Shown here piece after piece: positions 1 to 10,269 of a stretch of DNA of 64,000 nucleotides. The stretch covers positions 27,590,382-27,654,381 of the forward strand of contig NC_092799.1 of NCBI RefSeq assembly GCF_918797505.1, written 5' to 3'. The DNA is from Bemisia tabaci. Its lineage: Eukaryota; Arthropoda; Insecta; Hemiptera; Aleyrodidae. Under the pieces are notes generated by a model. The model did no database searches and was not told where the DNA came from. It saw only the letters and a program-made list of their open reading frames with translations. A program made the position numbers and the translations under genes. Position 1 is the first letter of the stretch; each line of letters opens with the position of its first letter.

Positions 1-2
1 AG

Positions 3-281
3 GAGATAAAAGCTGAACTTGATACTGTGTTTGAGAGATTGTGCCAAGCGGCCGAGAAATATTTCGAAGAGAGAAGGCTCAGAAAGGGGAATTCTCACGG
101 TCTCTTCCAGACCAAGAACGGCGTGCGCCGCAGTAGGAAACAACGCCAGGCAGCGAAGCGCTACCTAGCTCAGGTCAATAGCGAGAGCCAGAAGGGTAGT
201 CCGTGCGCAGAGCCCACGGAAAATAGTAGGCAGACGGACCCAAGCGCCAACGGCGACGTAGTTTCAAATTGCAACTTGTGA
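3..281 (+). CDS. C-terminal end of an unrecognised charged protein, cut by the left edge
   Basis: The frame is open from base 3 to a TGA at 279-281, giving about 92 residues. No ATG is present in the opening part, so the true start or upstream exon lies outside the window. The protein is rich in Lys, Arg, Glu and Gln (for example FEERRLRKGN and RRSRKQRQAAKRYLAQ), which suggests a helical, nucleic-acid-facing or coiled-coil segment. I do not recognise a family. The last 25 residues (PTENSRQTDPSANGD) come from a sequence whose core (gacggacc.aagcgccaacgg) recurs near 413-435, so the tail may belong to a local repeat rather than to an ancestral protein. It could be a retroelement ORF end. Function is not assigned. 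Confidence 0.35.
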   Translation, partial: EIKAELDTVFERLCQAAEKYFEERRLRKGNSHGLFQTKNGVRRSRKQRQAAKRYLAQVNSESQKGSPCAEPTENSRQTDPSANGDVVSNCNL

Positions 282-440
282 ATCCTCAAAACCCCGTAAA
301 TTCGTGGACGGCACCGAAACAGGCACTACCCAGGAACACGACTCCACGCTCTGAGAGCACCGGACGTCCGTGAACCGCAGCTTGTGGTATACGGCGGCGA
401 ACGCAAGTACGCCGACGGACCTAAGCGCCAACGGTAGTGA
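282..440. other. Non-coding spacer with a short direct repeat
   Basis: No supported gene. A motif of about 20 bp (gacggaccyaagcgccaacgg) near 234-254 recurs near 414-434, just before the first copy of the big repeat mosaic begins at about 441. Confidence 0.4.
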
Positions 441-530
441 GTAGGCCCCAGTTTAATGTCAATTTAAGTCGTTTTCGCGTAGGATCCCGTTTTTTTAATT
501 TGTAATTATTCATTGATTGTAAGGATCAGC

Positions 531-686
531 AAACAACTTGTTGCGTTATTGTATTCAGAAGTGGACCCAAATTATCACAGCAGGCGCAGCCACGTGTGTG
601 ACTATGAGTGCCTGCGTACGCTAGAAGCGATTTTGGGAATTTTAAAATATGAATGGCGCGGCAAACCCGCGTTTTATCGGTGTTGA
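531..686 (+). pseudogene. Argonaute-like PIWI exon fragment, module a, copy 1
   Basis: This 51-codon frame runs from KQLVALLYSEVDPN through LRTLEAILGILKYEW to GKPAFYRC, then a stop. Its spacing and residues match the Argonaute PIWI segment in which a strand (S-I/V-A-A-V-V-x-S-x-D-P) is followed by a helix (DLEAMVRELL) and then KPxxIIFYRDGV. Here the segment stops just after FYR. The expected next piece of an Argonaute (VLxxELTAIR) occurs downstream as module b. Upstream lies intron-like T-rich DNA with no coding match. Each half of the match is weak by itself; I rely on the order of the two modules. It is a fragment without the catalytic DEDH/DDH set, so no nuclease activity is expected. Confidence 0.45.
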
Positions 687-809
687 TAGCCCTCCCAAGG
701 CAGGGCGAGGCTCGACCAGTTCCGAGTCAAGTGAAGGGGGTAGCCAGAGCCTTAGACCCAGGGAGCTCACTAGAGCTGGGCCCTGGGATTATTCTCTGGA
801 GGACAGGCG

Positions 810-980
810 ATGGAGCTTGCCGTAGGCCGCTTCTCATCCCTGTGGCTCCAGAGTCTCACCGGATTCGTGGAGAGACTGGCGATCGAGCGGCATTTGTCCG
901 CTCCTCATCCCGTCGACCCAGATCAAACGGTATATGAATTGTGCATTATGCTCGAAATTTGTATATTATTTTATAAGTAA
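810..980 (+). CDS. 56-codon ORF, copy 1 (unknown, repeated four times)
   Basis: ATG at 810 opens a 56-residue frame (MELAVGRFSSLWLQSLTG... ending CILFYK, stop TAA 978-980). It is more protein-like than the overlapping 94-aa frame at 653-937, which is rich in Arg, Pro and Ser and changes character across copies. The frame continues after the stop as another protein-like stretch (NFPRQFVISGGNWQRQEG). The sequence aagtaatg at the stop resembles a splice donor, so this may be an exon followed by an intron. Identical copies lie at 5058-5228, 7049-7219 and 14509-14679. Variants at about 15414, 18810, 21408 and 23280 read GRFSSLWLQRLTGFMERLA and end differently. Function unknown; it could be a decayed exon rather than a micro-protein. 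Confidence 0.3.
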   Translation: MELAVGRFSSLWLQSLTGFVERLAIERHLSAPHPVDPDQTVYELCIMLEICILFYK

Positions 981-1129
981 TGTGCGTGTGGTTTGTTCAA
1001 TGGTATCAAGGATCCTGATTATAAATCATGTGAGGAGACGCCCAATTTTCCCAGACAATTCGTCATTTCAGGGGGAAATTGGCAACGTCAGGAGGGTCAC
1101 CGACTGCCCCCCCCCCCCAAAAGCCCCCA

Positions 1130-1280
1130 CTGTTGTGTTGCGTCGTGGTCTGCACGATATCTCTCTCTATAGAGAGACCACGGGCGACCACTGTCCGACA
1201 CAACAGCCCCCCCCCCCCCTGGAGTCCTGTGACGTCAGCTCGAGATATCTCTCTTTAGAGACGTCCCGTCGGCTGACGTC
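1130..1280. repeat. C-tract module with two foldback hairpins
   Basis: An imperfect inverted repeat pairs 1130-1150 (ctgttgtgttgcgtcgtggtc) with 1187-1206 (gaccactgtccgacacaacag region). An inner palindrome, tctctctatagagaga, lies between the arms. A second perfect 9-bp inverted repeat pairs GACGTCAGC (1231-1239) with GCTGACGTC (1272-1280). C-runs of 13-16 flank the first hairpin. Copies are at about 2630-2781, 5390-5545 and 7370-7515. In the copy near 14800 the first hairpin is missing while the second is kept. Confidence 0.7.
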
Positions 1281-1366
1281 GCGACGCTCCAGAAAACGAC
1301 CCCCTTTCGACCCTAAACAGGGTCATCACAATCAGTGCATCTAATTATAATTGAATTATTTTCCAG

Positions 1367-1430
1367 GTCTTGGCAGCAGAGTTAACGGCCATCAGACCTA
1401 CCAGATTCGAGCCTGCAAAGAAATGCCAGG
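1367..1430 (+). pseudogene. Argonaute-like PIWI exon fragment, module b, truncated copy
   Basis: The fragment begins after the acceptor-like ttattttccag and reads VLAAELTAIR, then the shared 11-nt insert, then RACKEMPG. It stops at a breakpoint where caggg is joined to aatcgacgtgatt. The same truncated form is at 2867-2931 and 7606-7670. Full-length copies are at 5623, 10270 and 14995. Evidence for the family is given at the 5623 copy. Confidence 0.55.
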
Positions 1431-4400
1431 GAATCGACGTGATTATTTAATTGACATTGCAGACCGGGCGGCCAATCTTGCCTAGCGGCTGATCGGGTCT
1501 GTGGTGCGTACATCTTCGACACATTACAAAAATGTATGCCGGATTCGAGGGAAAACTGCATCGCACTAGGGAGGAAAAAGAAAAATATTTAAGACAAATT
1601 TCGTTTTCCTTTTCCCGTAAATACATAGCCATCAGCTGCCTACGGCTCGAAGGCCTCTTCATGGAGGCTGATGGAGATTGAATCAGCTGACCAATTCTTT
1701 AATCCAAGTTATTTTGAAATACTTTGCCCTGATTATGAGCAAGTATTAGCCACGTGTGTGACTATGAGTGCCTGCGTACGCTAGAAGCGATTTTGGAAAT
1801 TTTAAATTATGAATGCGCCATATCTTATGTGACCCCTCCCCATTTCTTGGTCCCCCCCCCCCTTTGAGGCAGGGGCTACCAGCTGGGGTCCGCAGGATTG
1901 CTAAACCTGTGACGGTACTGAGTACAGTCCCCCATACGGGACGCACGAGCTCACTACAAACCACCCCCCTCACAGTTTCTCACTAAATTATTTATCAATA
2001 AACAAAATCTAAATCATCAATTATGATTTGTATTCTGACTTTTCATGTGTAGAAAATTTCTTAAAAAAAAAAAAAAAAATTGACTCAGCTTCGCGGGTGC
2101 GTCAGACTCGAACCTGTAGGTATCCGGGCAACTCGCGGTATATCATTACAATCTCTTCAGTGAAAGCCTCCTCTAGACAGTCCCAAAGAAAAATAACGGC
2201 TTTTTCCGAAAAAAGGGCGTCGTCGGAGGGCCTCGGCGGAGCCGTTCCCGGCAACGAGGGCCAGATTTCACCTTACGAAACCACGTGCAGCCCGTCAACA
2301 GGTGTCTCATGGTGAAGTCCTATTACCTGCCGGCTTCAACCAAGGATCGCACTTGAAATTTTAAGAGGATCTCCTCAGAACTCCATCGGCATTTGTCCGC
2401 TCCTCATCCCGTCGACCCAGATCAAACGGTATATGAATTGTGCATTATGCTCGAAATTTGTATATTATTTTATAAGTAATGTGCGTGTGGTTTGTTCAAT
2501 GGTATCAAGGATCCTGATTATAAATCATGTGAGGAGACGCCCAATTTTCCCAGACAATTCGTCATTTCAGGGGGAAATTGGCAACGTCAGGAGGGTCACC
2601 GACTGCCCCCCCCCCCCCAAAAGCCCCCACTGTTGTGTTGCGTCGTGGTCTGCACGATATCTCTCTCTATAGAGAGACCACGGGCGACCACTGTCCGACA
2701 CAACAGCCCCCCCCCCCCCTGGAGTCCTGTGACGTCAGCTCGAGATATCTCTCTTTAGAGACGTCCCGTCGGCTGACGTCGCGACGCTCCAGAAAACGAC
2801 CCCCTTTCGACCCTAAACAGGGTCATCACAATCAGTGCATCTAATTATAATTGAATTATTTTCCAGGTCTTGGCAGCAGAGTTAACGGCCATCAGACCTA
2901 CCAGATTCGAGCCTGCAAAGAAATGCCAGGGGAATCGACGTGATTATTTAATTGACATTGCAGACCGGGCGGCCAATCTTGCCTAGCGGCTGATCGGGTC
3001 TGTGGTGCGTACATCTTCGACACATTACAAAAATGTATGCCGGATTCGAGGGAAAACTGCATCGCACTAGGGAGGAAAAAGAAAAATATTTAAGACAAAT
3101 TTCGTTTTCCTTTTCCCGTAAATACATAGCCATCAGCTGCCTACGGCTCGAAGGCCTCTTCATGGAGGCTGATGGAGATTGAATCAGCTGACCAATTCTT
3201 TAATCCAAGTTATTTTGAAATACTTTGCCCTGATTATGAGCAAGTATTAGCCACGTGTGTGACTATGAGTGCCTGCGTACGCTAGAAGCGATTTTGGAAA
3301 TTTTAAATTATGAATGCGCCATATCTTATGTGACCCCTCCCCATTTCTTGGTCCCCCCCCCCCCTTTGAGGCAGGGGCTACCAGCTGGGGTCCGCAGGAT
3401 TGCTAAACCTGTGACGGTACTGAGTACAGTCCCCCATACGGGACGCACGAGCTCACTACAAACCACCCCCCTCACAGTTTCTCACTAAATTATTTATCAA
3501 TAAACAAAATCTAAATCATCAATTATGATTTGTATTCTGACTTTTCATGTGTAGAAAATTTCTTAAAAAAAAAAAAAAAAATTGACTCAGCTTCGCGGGT
3601 GCGTCAGACTCGAACCTGTAGGTATCCGGGCAACTCGCGGTATATCATTACAATCTCTTCAGTGAAAGCCTCCTCTAGACAGTCCCAAAGAAAAATAACG
3701 GCTTTTTCCGAAAAAAGGGCGTCGTCGGAGGGCCTCGGCGGAGCCGTTCCCGGCAACGAGGGCCAGATTTCACCTTACGAAACCACGTGCAGCCCGTCAA
3801 CAGGTGTCTCATGGTGAAGTCCTATTACCTGCCGGCTTCAACCAAGGATCGCACTTGAAATTTTAAGAGGATCTCCTCAGAACTCCATCCCCTCACCACC
3901 TCTCAGAAGTAAAGAGGGAGAGGGTTTTGTTTTCTTTTTGACTACGAGATTGTCAACAGGGTTGCTCCCGACCTAGATGACAGATGAGACCCATTGCATG
4001 TGTCACGTGGAAAACAATTTTGTCCGGACTCGATGACAAACGATGCATTCTAGAGGACGGAGTAAACACTCGAAACAGGTATTTTTACCCGTTATAACCA
4101 AACGAGTGTAATCCAAAAAACCTGTATAGAAATGTATTATATTTAAACCTCAAGAAATTGTTTGCAAAACCCGCAGGAGTTAGAGTAAAAAAGTAAGCGG
4201 TCCTCGGCGATACTGTTCCCAGCAACGGGGGCCAGATCTCACCTTACGAAACAAACTAGGTGCAGCCCGTTAACGGGTGTCACAGGGAGATGAACGATAA
4301 CTTCGGCACATTACAAAAATGTATGCAGGATTCGAGGGAAAACTGCATCGCACTAGGGAGGAAAAAGAAAAATATTTAAGACAAATTTCGTTTTCCTTTT

Positions 4401-4778
4401 CCCGTAAATACATAGCCATCAGCTGCCTACGGCTCGAAGGCCTCTTCATGGAGGCTGATGGAGATTGAATCAGCTGACCAATTCTTTAATCCAAGTGATT
4501 TTGAAATACTTTGCCCTGATTATGAGCAAGTATTGTCATCCAGAAATAATGGTTCGATGGTCTCTGCACACTCATACTCAGTGGTAAGCCTCATGTTTCA
4601 CTCAGGCACACTCTATGACGTGTGATGATCTATGTACTATGTGTTCCCACACCCCCGCCCCATTTCAGGTTTACCTAAGTTCAAACTCGTAGGCCCCAGT
4701 TTAATGTCAATTTAAGTCGTTTTCGCGTAGGATCCCGTTTTTTTAATTTGTAATTATTCATTGATTGTAAAGATCAGC

Positions 4779-4934
4779 AAACAACTTGTTGCGTTATTGT
4801 ATTCAGAAGTGGACCCAAATTATCACAGCAGGCGCAGCCACGTGTGTGACTATGAGTGCCTGCGTACGCTAGAAGCGATTTTGGGAATTTTAAAATATGA
4901 ATGGCGCGGCAAACCCGCGTTTTATCGGTGTTGA
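4779..4934 (+). pseudogene. Argonaute-like PIWI exon fragment, module a, copy 2
   Basis: Same 51-codon frame as at 531-686, ending GKPAFYRC and a stop. It is followed within 900 bp by a full module b, in the order an Argonaute gene would have. The 0.9 kb between them holds the 56-codon ORF and the C-tract hairpin module, so it does not look like a normal intron. Confidence 0.45.
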
Positions 4935-5057
4935 TAGCCCTCCCAAGGCAGGGCGAGGCTCGACCAGTTCCGAGTCAAGTGAAGGGGGTAGCCAGAGCCT
5001 TAGACCCAGGGAGCTCACTAGAGCTGGGCCCTGGGATTATTCTCTGGAGGACAGGCG

Positions 5058-5228
5058 ATGGAGCTTGCCGTAGGCCGCTTCTCATCCCTGTGGCTCCAGA
5101 GTCTCACCGGATTCGTGGAGAGACTGGCGATCGAGCGGCATTTGTCCGCTCCTCATCCCGTCGACCCAGATCAAACGGTATATGAATTGTGCATTATGCT
5201 CGAAATTTGTATATTATTTTATAAGTAA
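5058..5228 (+). CDS. 56-codon ORF, copy 2
   Basis: Base-for-base copy of the 810-980 frame (MELAVGRFSSLW... CILFYK). It is kept open in all four full copies, but with so little divergence that this says nothing about selection. Function unknown. Confidence 0.28.
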   Translation: MELAVGRFSSLWLQSLTGFVERLAIERHLSAPHPVDPDQTVYELCIMLEICILFYK

Positions 5229-5622
5229 TGTGCGTGTGGTTTGTTCAATGGTATCAAGGATCCTGATTATAAATCATGTGAGGAGACGCCCAATTTTCCC
5301 AGACAATTCGTCATTTCAGGGGGAAATTGGCAACGTCAGGAGGGTCACCGACTGCCCCCCCCCCCCCAAAAGCCCCCACTGTTGTGTTGCGTCGTGGTCT
5401 GCACGATATCTCTCTCTATAGAGAGACCACGGGCGACCACTGTCCGACACAACAGCCCCCCCCCCCCCCCCCCCCTGGAGTCCTGTGACGTCAGCTCGAG
5501 ATATCTCTCTTTAGAGACGTCCCGTCGGCTGACGTCGCGACGCTCCAGAAAACGACCCCCTTTCGACCCTAAACAGGGTCATCACAATCAGTGCATCTAA
5601 TTATAATTGAATTATTTTCCAG

Positions 5623-5726
5623 GTCTTGGCAGCAGAGTTAACGGCCATCAGACCTACCAGATTCGAGCCTGCAAAGAAATGCCAGGGGAAAATTACAAGC
5701 CTGGTATCACATTTTTGGTCGTCAGG
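5623..5726 (+). pseudogene. Argonaute-like PIWI exon fragment, module b, full copy
   Basis: After the acceptor-like ttattttccag (ending 5622), the first frame reads VLAAELTAIR (5623-5652). Eleven bases (5653-5663) then shift the frame, after which it reads RACKEMPGENYKPGITFLVV (5664 on). Argonaute PIWI domains carry V-L-x-x-E-L-x-A-I-R-x-A-C-x...-Y-x-P-G-I-T-F-I-V-V-Q just after the FYRDGVSEGQ strand, and both halves match in the right order. The KRHHTRLF continuation expected next is absent; the sequence runs into unrelated DNA. The piece is a dead fragment: it is frame-broken and too short for any catalytic residue. An alternative is another PIWI-family protein (Piwi, Ago3), but the PGITF form favours the Ago1/Ago2 clade. 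Confidence 0.7.
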
Positions 5727-6200
5727 AACCAACCAATGAAAAAGGGTGCGTAAGAAGAAACAACCCTGTCCGGACTCGATGATAAAAGATGCGTTCCAGA
5801 CGACGGAGTGAACGATATCAGAAGAGCATCGAGAGGAATAGGCGTGACCTTTTCAGAGCCGCAGCTTCCTCCATGCCTGTTAGGTGGCCCCCGCCAATCT
5901 CTCGGGGACTGCCCCATTTCTGTAGCCTAAGTGCCAGTTTAGTGGCCCTCGCCACTCCTTCGGGGAGAGAAAAAAATGAAGAAGTCCAATTTTCAAATGT
6001 GTTTCAAATTTTCGAAGTGCAATTAGACTTTCAAGGCCAATTTATTTATTCAAACCAAATAACCGATGGAAATACCGAAGTCGGTTTTTCGTGGGTGAAG
6101 GTTGTTTTCACTATACGGAGGCGCTAATTAATAAACACGGAAAGAAGTATCCCTCTCTAAAGAAGGACCTAAGAAACAAGATGCGCTGATTGAATAGGAA
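5727..6200 (+). other. Module with exon-like frames, found twice (also 10374-10830)
   Basis: The block following PIWI module b contains LSGLDDKRCVPDDGVND in one frame. Further on it contains REKNEEVQFSNVFQIF...WVKVVFTIRRR in another, ending near 6127. The second copy lies at 10374-10830. Related sequence (LSGLDDKRCILEDGVNTRNR followed by a donor-like CAG/gtattt) is at about 4020, 17560, 24620 and 26330. These look like exon remnants of an unidentified gene. Confidence 0.35.
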
Positions 6201-6769
6201 ATATCTATAACTCGACGTGATTATTTAATTGACATTGCAGACCGGGCGGCCAATCTTGCCTAGCGGCTGATCGGGTCTGTGGTGCGTACATCTTCGACAC
6301 ATTACAAAAATGTATGCAGGATTCGAGGGAAAACTGCATCGCACTAGGGAGGAAAAAGAAAAATATTTAAGACAAATTTCGTTTTCCTTTTCCCGTAAAT
6401 ACATAGCCATCAGCTGCCTACGGCTCGAAGGCCTCTTCATGGAGGCTGATGGAGATTGAATCAGCTGACCAATTCTTTAATCCAAGTGATTTTGAAATAC
6501 TTTGCCCTGATTATGAGCAAGTATTGTCATCCAGAAATAATGGTTCGATGGTCTCTGCACACTCATACTCAGTGGTAAGCCTCATGTTTCACTCAGGCAC
6601 ACTCTATGACGTGTGATGATCTATGTACTATGTGTTCCCACACCCCCGCCCCATTTCAGGGTTACCTAAGTTCAAACTCGTAGGCCCCAGTTTAATGTCA
6701 ATTTAAGTCGTTTTCGCGTAGGATCCCGTTTTTTTAATTTGTAATTATTCATTGATTGTAAGGATCAGC

Positions 6770-6925
6770 AAACAACTTGTTGCGTTATTGTATTCAGAAG
6801 TGGACCCAAATTATCACAGCAGGCGCAGCCACGTGTGTGACTATGAGTGCCTGCGTACGCTAGAAGCGATTTTGGGAATTTTAAAATATGAATGGCGCGG
6901 CAAACCCGCGTTTTATCGCTGTTGA
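6770..6925 (+). pseudogene. Argonaute-like PIWI exon fragment, module a, copy 3
   Basis: Same frame as at 531-686 (KQLVALLYSEVDPN...GKPAFYRC, stop). It is followed by the 56-codon ORF (7049-7219), the hairpin module and a truncated module b (7606-7670). Confidence 0.45.
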
Positions 6926-7048
6926 TAGCCCTCCCAAGGCAGGGCGAGGCTCGACCAGTTCCGAGTCAAGTGAAGGGGGTAGCCAGAGCCTTAGACCCAG
7001 GGAGCTCACTAGAGCTGGGCCCTGGGATTATTCTCTGGAGGACAGGCG

Positions 7049-7219
7049 ATGGAGCTTGCCGTAGGCCGCTTCTCATCCCTGTGGCTCCAGAGTCTCACCG
7101 GATTCGTGGAGAGACTGGCGATCGAGCGGCATTTGTCCGCTCCTCATCCCGTCGACCCAGATCAAACGGTATATGAATTGTGCATTATGCTCGAAATTTG
7201 TATATTATTTTATAAGTAA
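7049..7219 (+). CDS. 56-codon ORF, copy 3
   Basis: Identical reading to the 810-980 ORF. Function unknown; probably a repeated exon remnant. Confidence 0.28.
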   Translation: MELAVGRFSSLWLQSLTGFVERLAIERHLSAPHPVDPDQTVYELCIMLEICILFYK

Positions 7220-8749
7220 TGTGCGTGTGGTTTGTTCAATGGTATCAAGGATCCTGATTATAAATCATGTGAGGAGACGCCCAATTTTCCCAGACAATTC
7301 GTCATTTCAGGGGGAAATTGGCAACGTCAGGAGGGTCACCGACTGCCCCCCCCCCCCAAAAGCCCCCACTGTTGTGTTGCGTCGTGGTCTGCACGATATC
7401 TCTCTCTATAGAGAGACCACGGGCGACCACTGTCCGACACAACAGCCCCCCCCCCCCCTGGAGTCCTGTGACGTCAGCTCGAGATATCTCTCTTTAGAGA
7501 CGTCCCGTCGGCTGACGTCGCGACGCTCCAGAAAACGACCCCCTTTCGACCCTAAACAGGGTCATCACAATCAGTGCATCTAATTATAATTGAATTATTT
7601 TCCAGGTCTTGGCAGCAGAGTTAACGGCCATCAGACCTACCAGATTCGAGCCTGCAAAGAAATGCCAGGGGAATCGACGTGATTATTTAATTGACATTCC
7701 AGACCGGGCGACCAATCTTGCCTAGCGGCTGATCGGGTCTGTGGTGCGTACATCTTCGACACATTACAAAAATGTATGCAGGATTCGAGGGAAAACTGCA
7801 TCGCACTAGGGAGGAAAAAGAAAAATATTTAAGACAAATTTCGTTTTCCTTTTCCCGTAAATACATAGCCATCAGCTGCCTACGGCTCGAAGGCCTCTTC
7901 ATGGAGGCTGATGGAGATTGAATCAGCTGACCAATTCTTTAATCCAAGTGATTTTGAAATACTTTGCCCTCATTATGAGCAAGTATTAGCCACGTGTGTG
8001 ACTATGAGTGCCTGCGTACGCTAGAAGCGATTTTGGAAATTTTAAATTATGAATGCGCCATATCTTATCTGACCCCTCCCCATTTCTTGGTCCCCCCCCC
8101 CTTTTGAGGCAGGGGCTACCAGCTGGGGTCCGCAGGATTGCTAAACCTGTGACGGTACTGAGTACAGTCCCCCATACGGGACACACGAGCTCACTACAAA
8201 CCACCCCCCTCACAATTTCTCACTAAATTATTTATCAATAAACAAAATCTAAATCATCAATTATGATTTGTATTCTGATTTTTCATGTGTAGAAAATTTC
8301 TTTAAAAACCGTTCCTTTCAAAGTACCTATCTTAAAAAGTTCAGTCGAGTCTGTGCTCGGGGCTGTGTGGTCGGGTCTGTGGTGCGTACATCTTTGACAC
8401 ATTACAAAAATGTATGCAGAATTCGAGGGAAAACTGCATCGCACTAGGGAGGAAAAAGAAAAATATTTAAGACAAATTTCGTTTTCCTCTTCCCGTATGT
8501 TTAAGTTTGCGGAGGCTACCGTGGAGGCAGCCTCCGAAAAGTAAGAAAACCATCTTCGATACCTTTGAACCAACTTTCATAGGTCCAATGGCCTGCCTAA
8601 ATTGTAAATTTTGATCTCGTATTTCAACTCGACCCGAAAATGTGTCTTGGCGTTTACAAAATCAACGAAATACGTCAGCTGACCAATTTCTTAATTCAAG
8701 TGATTTTGAAATTATTTGCCCTGATTATGAGCAAGTATTGTCATCCAGA

Positions 8750-9100
8750 AAACGCCGAAGCTCCTCCAAATTATGGGCCTCGAGGCCATACGGGAGGTTC
8801 TACGACATATGGAACTAGCCTTAATCAAGTCCAGTGATTCGGAGCTCAAACTCTCCATGGAGCCGACTTCAGCAAAATTGCTGAACAGGTTTGCTCAACA
8901 AAATTGACGAGGTTTATGTAGCTCTCTTATATACGATTCAAGGAATGCGAGAAAAGTTGGTGAACAGGTCTGCTCAACTTCTAGACCCTAAACACTCCGA
9001 AGAGCACCAGAAAACATTTCGAAGAGAAAATTTCAAAAACAAATATGCAAAAACAAAATTTAAGGGTTACTTTTTTCCAAATTTAGAACCTCCATCCTGA
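8750..9100 (+). pseudogene. Divergent module shared with 29310-29600
   Basis: The block starting aaaacgccgaagctcc carries a protein-like frame with a stop in this copy (ggttctacgacatatgg). The 29.3-kb copy reads on through it as GLEAIREVLRQMELALIKSS. Downstream there is a small internal repeat, (g/c)tgaacaggtytgctcaac, at about 8881 and 8962. Unrecognised. Confidence 0.35.
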
Positions 9101-9204
9101 CGGCCTCCCCCACTTCATATGCGTAAAAGATATTTCCGAAAACGGTTGACCGCCGTGTGCAGAGACGACGAGAGCGGCATAGTCATCGAAACCATTAAGT
9201 CCCG

Positions 9205-9330
9205 AAAGAAAGTAGAAGGCTTTATGTGCTAGGCCGAACATTCCAAGACGCGCTCCTAAATCTGCCGCCGCCGCCACCACCAAAAAGAAACGCATGCAGC
9301 GCAAGAAACAGCGTTACGCGACATCGTCAA
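9205..9330 (+). pseudogene. Proline-rich exon-like fragment (LGRTFQD...PPPPPPKR)
   Basis: The frame reads RLYVLGRTFQDALLNL followed by six prolines and KR. The same fragment, with GRTFEDMLQNLPPPPPKRK, recurs three times at 31.3-32.5 kb. This links the 29-kb mosaic to the next repeat cluster. Unrecognised protein family. Confidence 0.35.
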
Positions 9331-10269
9331 CCCCTTATTCAGTGCGCCATTTTGTACATTTTTGTACGAACGGGACTGGAAAATAGACAGACTTTTAAGT
9401 GCAATTCACGTAGCATTGTACATCAGAGAGAGGAGAGTGGCTTTCGGAAAAAGTCCTAATCCTTCCACTCCCCAGAAGTCCGGGACGCTCTATTGTGATA
9501 TTTCGCTGAGACTTTCAGACACTTAATAAAAGTTAACCCTGGACGCAAGTAACAACAATTGGATCGATAGTAAGGATCAGCAAACAATTTGTTGCGTTCC
9601 TCCAGCCGCAGATTCTCATCATCGATGACTATACCGCGCTTTCCGAGTCCTCATCAGACCGTGAACAAAGGTGCTACAATTAATAGGCTTCCACTCAACT
9701 CCCACACATCTTCTCGTAAGAGTAAACCGACGACCATTTATCGTTCTCGAGGAAGCAGCCGCGTCCCGAAGCGAGCGCCCTTTACCGAACGTATGCAGGT
9801 CGATCGAGACGAGCACATTGGAACAGCAAGATTTTTTTACTTATTTCTAATGTGTGTCTCAACCCCCCCCCCCCTCCCCCCCGCGTCTATCACTCATTAT
9901 GAGGAATGGAGAAGAAGGCCTCCAAAACTACTTGTCAATCTCTGAAAACTTTCTCCAACCCCATTTCCTAGGAGAAAGGATCGAGATAACAACGGATTTT
10001 TAATCCCATCACGAACGGGCAGGACCTAAAATCAATAGGCTTCCAATCAACTCCCCTCTCGTGAGAGTAAACCGACGACCTCTTATCGTTCTCGAGGAAG
10101 CAGCAGCGCCCCGAAGCGAGTGCTCTTCATTGTATTTACCTCACAGATTCTGCATTATGCTCGAAATTTGTTTATTATTTTATAAGTAATGTGCGTGTGG
10201 TTTGTTCAATGGTATCAAGGATCCTGATTATAAATCAGTGCATCTAATAATCATTGAATTATTTTCCGG

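Larger units (their letters stand above)
888..3886. repeat. 1,499-bp tandem duplication
   Basis: Copy 1 (888-2386) and copy 2 (2387 to about 3886) are almost base-identical, with a period of 1,499 bp. The junction is visible at 2386/2387, where aactccat is followed by cggcatttgtccg. At the end of copy 2 the same aactccat continues into cccctcaccacc. All internal modules (C-tract hairpin, truncated PIWI piece, A-tract block) are therefore doubled in order. The near identity points to a very recent unequal exchange. Confidence 0.9.

Noticed and set aside
653..937. 94-codon frame MARQTRVLS..., four copies
   Set aside because: Arg/Pro/Ser-rich frame overlapping the more protein-like MELAVGRFSSLW frame. 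Its copies are too recent for conservation to count.
934..1344. 136-codon frame with poly-Pro, and its length variants in other copies
   Set aside because: The frame runs through C-homopolymers and shifts with C-tract length between copies (79, 88, 119 or 136 codons), so it is not a stable gene.
1447..1662. 71-codon minus-strand frame, repeated five times
   Set aside because: Antisense to the protein-like MYAGFEGKLHRTREEKEKYL frame. Recurrence reflects module duplication only.
2063..2125. tRNA gene on minus at the GGTTCGAGTC motif
   Set aside because: Only box B and a T-run are visible. There is no box A, no cloverleaf arms that I can pair, and no acceptor stem.
9083..9304. 73-codon minus-strand frame
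   Set aside because: Shadow of the plus-strand LGRTFQD...PPPPPP fragment.
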